Part shown: positions 1 to 7,115 of the stretch, piece after piece
How the letters are laid out: each line of letters starts with the position of its first letter
Position numbering within the stretch: the first letter of the stretch is position 1
Assembly (NCBI GenBank): GCA_900321775.1
Contig: ONXE01000125.1
Location: 1-11,156 of the forward strand
DNA length: 11,156 bases
From: an uncultured Bacteroidales bacterium
Lineage (GTDB): Bacteria; Bacteroidota; Bacteroidia; Bacteroidales; Paludibacteraceae
Direction: 5' to 3'
The notes under the pieces: model-generated
What the model was told of the DNA's origin: nothing
The model's input: the letters and a program-made list of their open reading frames with translations, nothing else
Databases searched by the model: none
Translations under genes and position numbers: made by a program

Positions 1-14
1 AAAAATGCATTTTT
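1..14. repeat. AT-rich perfect palindrome at window edge
   Basis: The first 14 bases (AAAAATGCATTTTT) form a perfect palindrome, followed by further A and T runs up to base 25. It lies just upstream of the metG promoter -33 element. It could be the end of an upstream gene's terminator cut by the window edge, or an AT-rich upstream promoter element. The stem has only two G/C pairs and is too weak to call a terminator. Confidence 0.3.
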
Positions 15-25
15 TTCAAAAAATG

Positions 26-57
26 TTTGCACATGTCAAAAAAAAGCAGTATCTTTG
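26..57 (+). promoter_or_regulatory. Bacteroides-type sigma-ABfr promoter for metG
   Basis: A TTTG at 26-29 and TATCTTTG at 50-57 match the Bacteroidetes vegetative consensus TTTG-N(19-21)-TAnnTTTG exactly, with 20 bases between the boxes. Both boxes sit inside a 7-base direct repeat TTTGCAC (26-32 and 54-60). Transcription should begin roughly 5-7 bases past the -7 box, near 62-64. That gives a leader of about 20 bases before the metG ATG at 84 and excludes the in-frame ATG at 27. Confidence 0.8.
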
Positions 58-83
58 CACCCAAATTAGTAAATTGGGAAAGA

Positions 84-2189
84 ATGGACAAACAAAGAAC
101 ATTAGTTACAGCAGCTTTGCCGTATGCTAACGGCCCCGTACACATTGGTCACCTGGCAGGCGTGTATGTGCCGGCAGACATATATGTGCGCTACCTGCGT
201 TTGAAAGGTGAGCCGGTGCTCTTCATCGGCGGTAGCGATGAGCACGGAGTTCCCGTGACCATACGTGCCCGCAAAGAAGGAGTCACCGTTCAGGACGTGG
301 TGGACAGGTATCATTATCTGATTAAGGATTCGTTTGAGCGCTTCGGTATATCGTTTGATATCTACAGCCGCACCACCTCGAAGATACATCATCAGATGGC
401 TTCGGATTTCTTCCGTAAGTTGTACGACGAGGGCAAGCTGATTGAAGAGACCAGCGAGCAGTTTTACGACGAAGCGGCGGGCGAGTTTTTGACGGACCGC
501 AACATTCGCGGCGAGTGCCCGCGTTGCCATAGCCAGGGAGCTTACGGAGACCAGTGTGAGGCTTGCGGTGCGACGTTGTCGCCGGACGAGCTGATCAACC
601 CCTACAATGCGGTGACCGGCAATGCGCTGACGAAGAAAGCCACGAAGCACTGGTATCTTCCGCTGGACCGCGATGAGGGCTGGCTGCGCGAGTGGATTCT
701 GGAGCAACATAAAGAATGGCGTCCGAATGTGTATGGCCAGTGCAAGAGTTGGCTGGACGGCGGACTGAAACCCCGTGCCGTGACGCGCGACCTGAACTGG
801 GGTATTCCCGTCCCGGTAGAGGGCGCAGAAGGTAAGGTGCTGTATGTGTGGTTCGACGCACCGATAGGGTATATCAGCAACACCAAAGAACTATGCGACC
901 AGCACCCTGAGCTGGGCAGTTGGGAGACCTGGTGGAAAGATGAGAGCACGCGCCTGATTCATTTCATCGGCAAAGACAACATCGTCTTCCACTGCATCGT
1001 CTTCCCTGCGATGCTCAAGGCGCACGGCGACTATATTTTGCCGGACAACGTGCCGAGCAATGAGTTCCTGAATCTGGAAGGCGACAAGATCTCGACCTCG
1101 CGCAACTGGGCAATCTGGTTGAACGAGTATCTGGATGATATGCCCGGCAAACAGGATGTGCTGCGCTACGTGCTGACTGCCAATGCGCCGGAGACGAAAG
1201 ATAATGACTTTACCTGGAAAGATTTCCAGGCGCGCAACAACAACGAGTTGGTGGCTGTGTTCGGCAATTTCGTCAACCGCGCAATGAAGCTCACAGAGAA
1301 ATATTTCGGCGGCAAAGTGCCGGCAGCGGGAGAGTTGACCGAGTACGACAAAGCTACGCTGGGCGAGTTTGCCGGCGTGAAAGACGAAGTAGAGCATCTG
1401 CTGGACGAGTTCAAGTTCCGTGACGCGCTGAAAGCCGCGATGGAACTGGCCCGCATCGGCAACAAATATCTGGCGGAGACCGAACCTTGGAAACTCGCCA
1501 AATCTGGCGGGTCGCCAGAGACAACGGACCATGCGGACGGAATGAATCGTGTTGCGACTATCCTGAACCTCTCGCTGCAGATTAGCGCCAACCTGGCCAT
1601 CGCCTTCGAGCCGTTCCTGCCTTTCTCGGCCGAGAAACTGCGTGGCATGCTGGGCATGAAGAGCTTCGAATGGAATCAGTTGGGTCGCACCGACCTGCTG
1701 GAAGAGGGACATCAGTTGGGCGAGAGTGTGCTGCTGTTCGAAAAGATTGAGGACGACGTCATCCAGGCACAACTGGACCGTCTGGCCCGCATCAAAGAGG
1801 AGAACGAGGCCGCGGCTGCTGCTGAAGCGCTGAAAAACTGGCATCCGATGGATGTGAAAGAACAGACGACTTTTGACGAGTTCGAGAAAAGCGACATCCG
1901 CGTGGGCACTGTGCTCAGTTGCGAGAAAGTCAAGAAGAGCGACAAACTGCTGCAGTTCCGTATCGATGACGGCATGGGCGGCAGAACTATTCTCTCGGGC
2001 ATTGCACAGAGTTACCCCAACCCCGAGGAACTGGTGGGTAAGCAGATTCTGTTTATCGCCAACTTCCCGCCGCGCAAGATGATGGGTATCGAGAGCCAGG
2101 GAATGATTCTCTCAGCTGTGAACGCTGATGGCAAACTGGTGCTGACTACCGTATCTGCGGAGGTTCGCAACGGAGCACAGGTGGGATGA
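84..2189 (+). CDS. metG: Methionine--tRNA ligase with C-terminal tRNA-binding domain
   Basis: Cytoplasmic class I aminoacyl-tRNA synthetase that charges tRNA-Met, 701 residues, close to the 677 of E. coli MetG. The Rossmann catalytic core carries the HIGH motif at residues 20-23. A zinc-knuckle insertion has two CxxC pairs (C145/C148 and C158/C161). The second signature is KISTS at 335-339 in place of KMSKS, followed by RNWAIW. An alpha-helical anticodon-binding region follows. From about residue 600 there is a complete Trbp111/EMAP-II-type OB fold, which in this family supports dimerisation and tRNA binding. The ATG at 84 is chosen because an upstream in-frame ATG at 27 lies inside the promoter, and the residues after 84 (MDKQRTLVTAALPYANG) match a normal MetRS N-terminus. 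No clear Shine-Dalgarno is present, as is usual in Bacteroidetes. First gene of the rightward run. Confidence 0.97.
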   Translation: MDKQRTLVTAALPYANGPVHIGHLAGVYVPADIYVRYLRLKGEPVLFIGGSDEHGVPVTIRARKEGVTVQDVVDRYHYLIKDSFERFGISFDIYSRTTSKIHHQMASDFFRKLYDEGKLIEETSEQFYDEAAGEFLTDRNIRGECPRCHSQGAYGDQCEACGATLSPDELINPYNAVTGNALTKKATKHWYLPLDRDEGWLREWILEQHKEWRPNVYGQCKSWLDGGLKPRAVTRDLNWGIPVPVEGAEGKVLYVWFDAPIGYISNTKELCDQHPELGSWETWWKDESTRLIHFIGKDNIVFHCIVFPAMLKAHGDYILPDNVPSNEFLNLEGDKISTSRNWAIWLNEYLDDMPGKQDVLRYVLTANAPETKDNDFTWKDFQARNNNELVAVFGNFVNRAMKLTEKYFGGKVPAAGELTEYDKATLGEFAGVKDEVEHLLDEFKFRDALKAAMELARIGNKYLAETEPWKLAKSGGSPETTDHADGMNRVATILNLSLQISANLAIAFEPFLPFSAEKLRGMLGMKSFEWNQLGRTDLLEEGHQLGESVLLFEKIEDDVIQAQLDRLARIKEENEAAAAAEALKNWHPMDVKEQTTFDEFEKSDIRVGTVLSCEKVKKSDKLLQFRIDDGMGGRTILSGIAQSYPNPEELVGKQILFIANFPPRKMMGIESQGMILSAVNADGKLVLTTVSAEVRNGAQVG

Positions 2190-2206
2190 AAGTTTTAGAG
2201 ATAAAA

Positions 2207-2234
2207 GTTAAGAGTTAAAAGTTAAAAGTTAAGA
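2207..2234 (+). repeat. Heptamer tandem repeat GTYAARR, intergenic copy
   Basis: Four head-to-tail 7-base units (GTTAAGA, GTTAAAA, GTTAAAA, GTTAAGA) occupy the gap between metG and potD. A degenerate fifth unit GATAAAA precedes them at 2200-2206. The array starts 17 bases after the metG stop. A second array of the same consensus and period lies inside the glycogen synthase gene at 8295-8329 on the other strand. Both end with a GTYAAGA unit. Function is unknown. Confidence 0.85.
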
Positions 2235-2239
2235 GATTG

Positions 2240-2247
2240 TAAATTTG
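2240..2247 (+). promoter_or_regulatory. Possible -7 box upstream of potD
   Basis: TAAATTTG matches the Bacteroidetes TAnnTTTG -7 consensus exactly. No TTTG is found about 20 bases upstream, where the heptamer array sits. The start site it implies (about 2253) would leave only some 8 bases before the potD ATG at 2261. It overlaps an 8-base direct repeat (TGTAAATT twice, 2238-2253). It may be a weak internal promoter, or chance in AT-rich DNA. potD may instead rely on read-through from metG. Confidence 0.3.
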
Positions 2248-2260
2248 TAAATTGATAGAA

Positions 2261-3586
2261 ATGAAAAGAATTTTTTCCTTGGCAGTGGCTGCATTGTTCT
2301 GCGCCATGGGCATATTTGCCGCTGACCGTGCACACACTCTGAAAGTGTACAACTGGGCCGACTACATCGACATGGACAATGTGCTGAACACCTTCCCCGA
2401 ATGGTACAAAGCGCAGACAGGTGAGGATGTAGAGGTGATTTATCAGACTTTCGACATCAATGAGTCGATGCTGACTCAGATTGAGGTAGGAAAAGAAGAC
2501 TACGACGTGGTTTGCCCCTCGGAGTACATCATCGAGCGCATGCTCAAACTGAACTTGCTGCAAAAGATTCAGAAAGAGTTGGTTCCCGACAGTGTGTACT
2601 ATTTCGACAATGTGGCTCCGTTTGCGGCTGAAAAGTTCCAGCAGATTGCTCCGGAAGGCATGATTGCCGCAGACTATACCGTGGGTTACATGGGCGGAAC
2701 GACAGGTTGGATGTACAATCCCAAGGCCTTGGAAGAGAATGGTGTGGACGCTTCGTTACTCAAGAGCTGGAGCGCGCTGACCAACCCGATTTTCAAGAAC
2801 CACATCTACATGAAAGATGCGTTCCGTGACGTGTATTCGGTGCTGGTGCTGTACGCTTATCAGGAGGAACTGAAAGCGGGCAAAGTGACCAAAGAGGAGT
2901 TGATGCAAGACATCACCGATGAACGTATCGCGCGTGTGGAGAACCTGCTGAAAGAAGCCAAGGACAACATCGCCGGTTGGGAAGTGGACTTCGGCAAAGA
3001 GGAGATGACCAAAGGCAAGATGTGGCTCAATCTGAGCTGGTCCGGAGATGCACAATGGGCTATCGACGAGGCTGCCGAGATGGGTGTCGAGTTGAAATAC
3101 ATCGTTCCGGAAGAGGGCTCGAATGTGTGGTTCGACGGCTGGGTAATCCCCATCTATGCCAAGAACCCGAAAGCGGCCACTTTCTTCATCGACTACATGT
3201 GCAAGCCGGAGAATGCTATCCATAATATGGAAGAGATTGGTTATGTGAGCGTTATCGCCACTCCTGAGATCTTCGAATGGGCCAACGACGAGGAAGCTTG
3301 GCCTGAGACTGTGGATGCGTCGTATTTCTTCGGTGACATCGCCAAGGAGGCGCACCTGAATCCTGTTCAGTATCCTGACCTTTCAGTGATTAACAAATGT
3401 GCGCTGATGCATGATGCAGGCGACCAGACCGAGTCACTTATCGCTATGTGGAACCGCGTGAAGGGCGACAACCTCTCTACCGGTGTGATGATTTTCCTCA
3501 TCCTGGTAGTGCTCTGCGCCATTGCTTACGGTATCTACATGGTATCCAAGAACAACAGACAGAAGTATTCCAAACGCCGTCGTTGA
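2261..3586 (+). CDS. potD: PotD-like spermidine/putrescine-binding protein, membrane-anchored
   Basis: Periplasmic substrate-binding protein of the polyamine ABC uptake family, 441 residues against 348 for E. coli PotD. An N-terminal signal sequence (about residues 1-20) ends in FAAD and has no lipobox cysteine at the cleavage region. The mature protein opens with the family motif YNWADY. A conserved C-lobe stretch holds WFDGWVIP (W290, D292), which aligns with the polyamine-contacting Trp-x-Asp of E. coli PotD (W255, D257), and then AKNPKAA. Residues about 408-428 form a strongly hydrophobic helix, followed by a basic tail (KNNRQKYSKRRR). This predicts a protein anchored in the inner membrane with its binding domain outside, in place of the usual free or lipidated form. 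The ATG at 2261 is preferred over a TTG at 2252 because it opens a standard signal peptide. No potA, potB or potC lies in the window. The stop codon overlaps the rpe start (TGATG). The polyamine family assignment is firm; the exact ligand is inferred. Confidence 0.88.
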   Translation: MKRIFSLAVAALFCAMGIFAADRAHTLKVYNWADYIDMDNVLNTFPEWYKAQTGEDVEVIYQTFDINESMLTQIEVGKEDYDVVCPSEYIIERMLKLNLLQKIQKELVPDSVYYFDNVAPFAAEKFQQIAPEGMIAADYTVGYMGGTTGWMYNPKALEENGVDASLLKSWSALTNPIFKNHIYMKDAFRDVYSVLVLYAYQEELKAGKVTKEELMQDITDERIARVENLLKEAKDNIAGWEVDFGKEEMTKGKMWLNLSWSGDAQWAIDEAAEMGVELKYIVPEEGSNVWFDGWVIPIYAKNPKAATFFIDYMCKPENAIHNMEEIGYVSVIATPEIFEWANDEEAWPETVDASYFFGDIAKEAHLNPVQYPDLSVINKCALMHDAGDQTESLIAMWNRVKGDNLSTGVMIFLILVVLCAIAYGIYMVSKNNRQKYSKRRR

Positions 3587-4236
3587 TGATTATCGCTCCG
3601 AGCATATTAAGCGCCGATTTCGGGCATTTGGCTGACGAGGTGGAAGCGCTGAACGCGTCTGCTGCAGATTGGATTCATGTGGACGTGATGGACGGTGTGT
3701 TTGTGCCGAATATCTCGTTTGGCTTTCCCGTGATGGAGCCGCTCAGGAAGTGTGCCCGCAAACCGTTGGACGTGCATCTGATGATTACGCATCCCGAGAA
3801 ATACGTGGAGCGTTTCTGCGATGCAGGAGCATGGTCTGTGGGATTTCACTTGGAGGCAGTGGCATCAGACGAGGTTAGCGACATACTCTCTTTAATACGC
3901 GCGAAAGGCGTGCGCACGTGCCTGACTATCAATCCGGACATCCCTGCCGAGGGCTTGTTGCCCCACTTGGCCGAAGTGGATATGGTGCTGGTGATGTCAG
4001 TGTTTGCAGGCTTCGGCGGGCAGAAGTTCATTCCTGAATCGATAGAGAAAGTGCGCTTTCTGAGGCAGGAAATCAACCGCCGGGGGCTACCTACTCTTAT
4101 CGAAGTGGATGGTGGCGTGAATGCGCAAAACGCAGGCTTGCTGCGCGAAGCGGGAGCAGATGCATTGGTGGCCGGTTCGTCGGTCTTCAAAGCGCCTTCG
4201 ATACAGGACGCCATACTTGCGCTGAAGAATGCTTAA
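3586..4236 (+). CDS. rpe: Ribulose-phosphate 3-epimerase
   Basis: Cytosolic TIM-barrel enzyme interconverting D-ribulose 5-phosphate and D-xylulose 5-phosphate in the pentose phosphate pathway. Its 216 residues fit the usual 215-230. Visible family motifs are APSILSADF at 4-12, HVDVMDG with metal and catalytic residues H31 and D33, DVHLM with H64, GFGGQ at 142-146 in the phosphate-binding loop, and EVDGGVN with catalytic D175. The loop usually reads V-x-P-G-F-G-G-Q but here reads VFAGFGGQ, with alanine replacing proline. The ATG at 3586 shares its A with the potD stop codon, which implies translational coupling. A longer reading frame from 3448 is rejected because it runs through the potD coding region. 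The 3' end overlaps the comEC start by 8 bases. Confidence 0.96.
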   Translation: MIIAPSILSADFGHLADEVEALNASAADWIHVDVMDGVFVPNISFGFPVMEPLRKCARKPLDVHLMITHPEKYVERFCDAGAWSVGFHLEAVASDEVSDILSLIRAKGVRTCLTINPDIPAEGLLPHLAEVDMVLVMSVFAGFGGQKFIPESIEKVRFLRQEINRRGLPTLIEVDGGVNAQNAGLLREAGADALVAGSSVFKAPSIQDAILALKNA

Positions 4237-5950
4237 ATGGCTTAGGAAATATCCGTTTGCAGGAATGCTCGTTGCTATGGTAGCGGGCATTCTGCTTTCT
4301 TATTATGACCTTATCGCAGTCTGTCCGGTCTTGTTGGCTGCGGCCACGGTCTTTTTGCTTCTTCTGATATTGGGGTTTTTCCTCAGGAGTCAACGCGAAA
4401 CGGTTTGGGGGAGTGCTGCGCTGGTGTTTCTGTTTGCTTTCTCTGTCTGGCATACCACGCGTGCTATCCAGCGAAGCGACTGGGATGAGGTTTCTGTCAC
4501 GCCTCAGGTTTATGCCGTGCAGGTGCTGGAAGAGCCGGTAGAGCGGGCCAAGAGTTATATGGTTAGAGTTAGGCTGGAAGAAAACAAACGGGCTGTGCTG
4601 TACCTGCAGAAAGACAGCACATTGCGCCTGCCCGTGCCGGGTGATCTGCTGCTGGTTCGTACAACTATCACGTGTCCCAAACCTGCGGACGAGTTCAGTT
4701 TTGATTACGGCGAGTACCTTCGTCTGCAGGGGTATGTCGGAAGTGGCGTGGTGAATCGGGGTGGGCTCATCTATACCGGCCATAAAGACCTTCGCGGACT
4801 GATGCCGGCCATGCATCGTTTGCGCAACCGTATTGAAGCGCTTTTCGACGGCTTCGCTCTGCGAGAACGCAGTGTGCTGGAGGCTCTGCTCCTTGGCGAC
4901 AGAAGACATCTGAATGCTGATACCCGAGAGGCGTTTGCTGCTTCCGGTGCGATGCACGTCCTGGCCGTCAGCGGTTTGCATGTGGGAATCATCGCAACGA
5001 TGCTGGTTTGGCTGGTGTCGTTTGGTAACCGCCGCAAACCTTCGTATGAACAGCGGGTTTGGCGCTATCTGCAGGCGACAATACTATGTTTGGCTCTGGT
5101 GTTTTATGCAGTGCTTACAGGGCTGTCACCCTCCATTTCCCGCAGTGTGCTGATGTTTATTCTGCTGAGTATAGGCAGTCTTATCCGCCCTAACCGAAGC
5201 CGGTACAACGATATTGCTGCTTCAGCATTTCTCATATTGCTTGCTAATCCTCTTGCGCTGTTCCATAGCGGTTTTTTGCTGAGCTATTCCGCGGTTCTTG
5301 CCATAGTACGTTTCTATCCTTTGATGATAATACACGCAAAGAACAAATTCCTGGGACGCGTGTGGGATATTGTCGCTGTTTCTCTCTGTGCGCAGTTGGG
5401 TACATTGCCTTGGACGATTTGTTTCTTCCATCGCGTAAGCAACTACTTCGTACTGACCAACCTGGGCGTGCTGCCTTTGGTAGAATTCCTGCTCATCCCC
5501 ACTTTCTTTCTCTCGCCTGTGCCGTGGATAGGGCCGTTGGCGGGAAAATTGCTGGAGCGTGAGACATGGGTGATGAACGAATATGTTGGGTGGATTCAGG
5601 AGCTTCCGGGCTCGTCGGCCGAGGTTTACCTGAACGGCTGGTTAACAGCCATCCTTATCGCCATTGTCGTATGTTTCATGCTTCGCGGGTGCAAACGCTG
5701 GTGGGTAGCAGGCGCACTGACAGTGCTGTTTGTTGTCGGGTTGTGCATAGACTACCGAAACGCATGTCAGGAAACAGACACGCGCACGTACCGGCGAGGG
5801 AAAGAGGTGGTTATTATGGCCAGAGAGGGACGGACTGCGATGTTGCTGAGCAACGATTCGACATATGCTTTCCGCGTCACGCACGACTATCGTTTGGCCC
5901 GGCACGTGAAAGCGTCTGCTACTACTTATTTCCCTCTTCAGGAACCTTGA
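4229..5950 (+). CDS. comEC: ComEC/Rec2-family DNA uptake channel protein, lacking a lactamase domain
   Basis: Polytopic inner-membrane protein of the ComEC/Rec2 competence family (COG0658), which moves single-stranded DNA across the membrane in transforming bacteria. The N-terminus has two hydrophobic segments (about residues 10-26 and 30-53). A soluble OB-like/DUF4131 region follows (about 60-190). The competence core begins with GDRRHLN at 223-229 and carries the diagnostic HVLAVSGLHVG at 243-253. Several membrane helices follow, to about residue 500. At 573 residues it lacks the C-terminal metallo-beta-lactamase-like domain of Gram-positive ComEC, and the tail after the last helix is short (about 65 residues). 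The start overlaps the rpe stop by 8 bases (ATGCTTAA). The last 29 bases overlap the end of the convergent AI-2E gene. Family membership is clear; active DNA uptake in this organism is not shown. Confidence 0.92.
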   Translation: MLKWLRKYPFAGMLVAMVAGILLSYYDLIAVCPVLLAAATVFLLLLILGFFLRSQRETVWGSAALVFLFAFSVWHTTRAIQRSDWDEVSVTPQVYAVQVLEEPVERAKSYMVRVRLEENKRAVLYLQKDSTLRLPVPGDLLLVRTTITCPKPADEFSFDYGEYLRLQGYVGSGVVNRGGLIYTGHKDLRGLMPAMHRLRNRIEALFDGFALRERSVLEALLLGDRRHLNADTREAFAASGAMHVLAVSGLHVGIIATMLVWLVSFGNRRKPSYEQRVWRYLQATILCLALVFYAVLTGLSPSISRSVLMFILLSIGSLIRPNRSRYNDIAASAFLILLANPLALFHSGFLLSYSAVLAIVRFYPLMIIHAKNKFLGRVWDIVAVSLCAQLGTLPWTICFFHRVSNYFVLTNLGVLPLVEFLLIPTFFLSPVPWIGPLAGKLLERETWVMNEYVGWIQELPGSSAEVYLNGWLTAILIAIVVCFMLRGCKRWWVAGALTVLFVVGLCIDYRNACQETDTRTYRRGKEVVIMAREGRTAMLLSNDSTYAFRVTHDYRLARHVKASATTYFPLQEP

Positions 5951-7115
5951 TGTCGGCGGAAAAATCTCCGTTGGAATCGGCGTTTTCGGGTATTTTAACC
6001 AGTGCTGTTTCATTGGTGATAATAGTCTCTTCGCCAATGATATAACGCTTGTAGTAGGAGATCATCAGTGTGGTCATCGGCAATGCGATAATCATTCCCA
6101 CTATGCCGAGCAGGCTACCCCAGATTGATAGAGCCAACAGGATGATAGCAGGATGAAGTCCGGTAACTCCCCCCATAATCTTGGGCGTGAGAACCATGTC
6201 CTGAATAGCTTGTACCACGATAAAAACCACTGCTATCAAGGCGAACACCAGCCAAATAGAACGTCCTGTTTCTGCTGCTTGCAGTACCCCCAAAATGGCA
6301 CAAGGGATGATGCCTATCGTTTGCAGGTACGGAACCAGATTCAGCACGCCCACGAACAAACCGACCAGAATACCCAATGGCAGTCCGATAATCTCGAAGC
6401 CGATGGCAAACAGCACACCCACGATGGCCGCCACAGTGGCTTGACCACGAAAATAGCTGTTCATTCCGTTTTCCAGGTCACTCATCAGGTTCTCGGCTGC
6501 AGTGCGGTATTTGGTGGGAATCATCGAAGACCATGAACTGGTTAACGATTCGTAATCCAGCAGGATGAAGATGACATACAGTGCGCAGATGGCTACTACT
6601 GCCAGACCCATTACAACGCTGATGGAACCGGAGAGAAACTCCCATAGTTTAGGCGCCATTTTCTGCATCAGCGCGATGAATTTCTCGTCCTGCATTAATT
6701 TGGTAACGTCCATGTTAGCTAACACCTCCAGATACTCCTGTTGCCAATCGGCAGGCAAGAAAGCCAGCACTTTCTGCGTGTCCACGGACTCGATGTAGAA
6801 CGAAATATAATCTGACAATACCGCCATTTCTCGCGAGATCATAGGTACAATAATCGAGATAATCGCCGCGATGATGCCTATCACTACCACGATAGCAGCT
6901 GCAATGCTCAGGCCGCGGTTTTTCAGGTGGCATTTGTACTGCAGAAAACTGACCAGCGGGTTCATCAGATAGGCGATGATCCAACTGATGAGGAAAGGTA
7001 GCAACACCGAGCTTAGACGACGCGTCAGCAGATACAGACCTGCGATGACAAGGATAGTGATTACTCCGCGTGTGATGTTGTCGAGGTTATACTCTTTCGG
7101 GCCCAATGTGCTCAT
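5922..7115 (-). CDS. AI-2E transporter family (UPF0118/PF01594) membrane protein
   Basis: Integral inner-membrane protein of 397 residues with about eight hydrophobic segments. Paired N-terminal helices come first, then a soluble, mostly helical stretch (about residues 110-165). The C-terminal bundle holds the family hallmarks NSYFRGQ, GLFVGVLNLVPYLQTIG, QDMVLTPKIMGGVTGLHPAIILLALSIWG in part, and a LGIVGMIIALP motif. Members include E. coli TqsA/YdiK and Na+/H+ antiporter-like proteins. The name reflects reported AI-2 export by TqsA, but the substrate for most members is unknown and I do not assign one. The ATG overlaps the upstream glycogen synthase stop by 4 bases (ATGA), so the two are probably translated together. 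A charged C-terminal tail follows the last helix. The gene ends inside the comEC 3' end, on the opposite strand. Confidence 0.9.
   Translation of the reverse strand: MSTLGPKEYNLDNITRGVITILVIAGLYLLTRRLSSVLLPFLISWIIAYLMNPLVSFLQYKCHLKNRGLSIAAAIVVVIGIIAAIISIIVPMISREMAVLSDYISFYIESVDTQKVLAFLPADWQQEYLEVLANMDVTKLMQDEKFIALMQKMAPKLWEFLSGSISVVMGLAVVAICALYVIFILLDYESLTSSWSSMIPTKYRTAAENLMSDLENGMNSYFRGQATVAAIVGVLFAIGFEIIGLPLGILVGLFVGVLNLVPYLQTIGIIPCAILGVLQAAETGRSIWLVFALIAVVFIVVQAIQDMVLTPKIMGGVTGLHPAIILLALSIWGSLLGIVGMIIALPMTTLMISYYKRYIIGEETIITNETALVKIPENADSNGDFSADIKVPEEGNK

Noticed and set aside
60..79. Imperfect inverted repeat around CCAAATT...AATTGG in the metG leader
   Set aside because: It is short and AT-rich with a mismatch. 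Folding would be weak, and it is better explained as part of the leader shared with potD.
27..83. In-frame upstream ATG giving metG a 19-residue N-terminal extension
   Set aside because: It lies within the promoter, upstream of the expected transcription start near 62-64, and the extension has no MetRS-like sequence.
891..1844. 317-residue open frame antisense to metG
   Set aside because: It is codon-aligned with metG, so antisense stops could arise only from TTA, CTA or TCA codons, which metG avoids. The translation has no recognisable domain and no promoter.
2207..2234. CRISPR or insertion-sequence end
   Set aside because: Units are only 7 bases with no spacers, no terminal inverted repeats, no target duplication and no cas or transposase gene nearby.
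2252..2260. TTG start for potD three codons upstream
   Set aside because: The ATG at 2261 directly opens a normal signal peptide (MKR followed by a hydrophobic core), and the TTG overlaps the possible -7 region's start site.
3448..3585. 46-codon upstream extension of rpe
   Set aside because: It would read through the potD 3' end in another frame. The ATG at 3586 gives the standard Rpe N-terminus MIIAPSILSADF.
4187..4981. 264-residue open frame antisense to comEC and the rpe end
   Set aside because: Codon-aligned shadow of comEC, with a composition (rich in H, Q and R) typical of such shadows.
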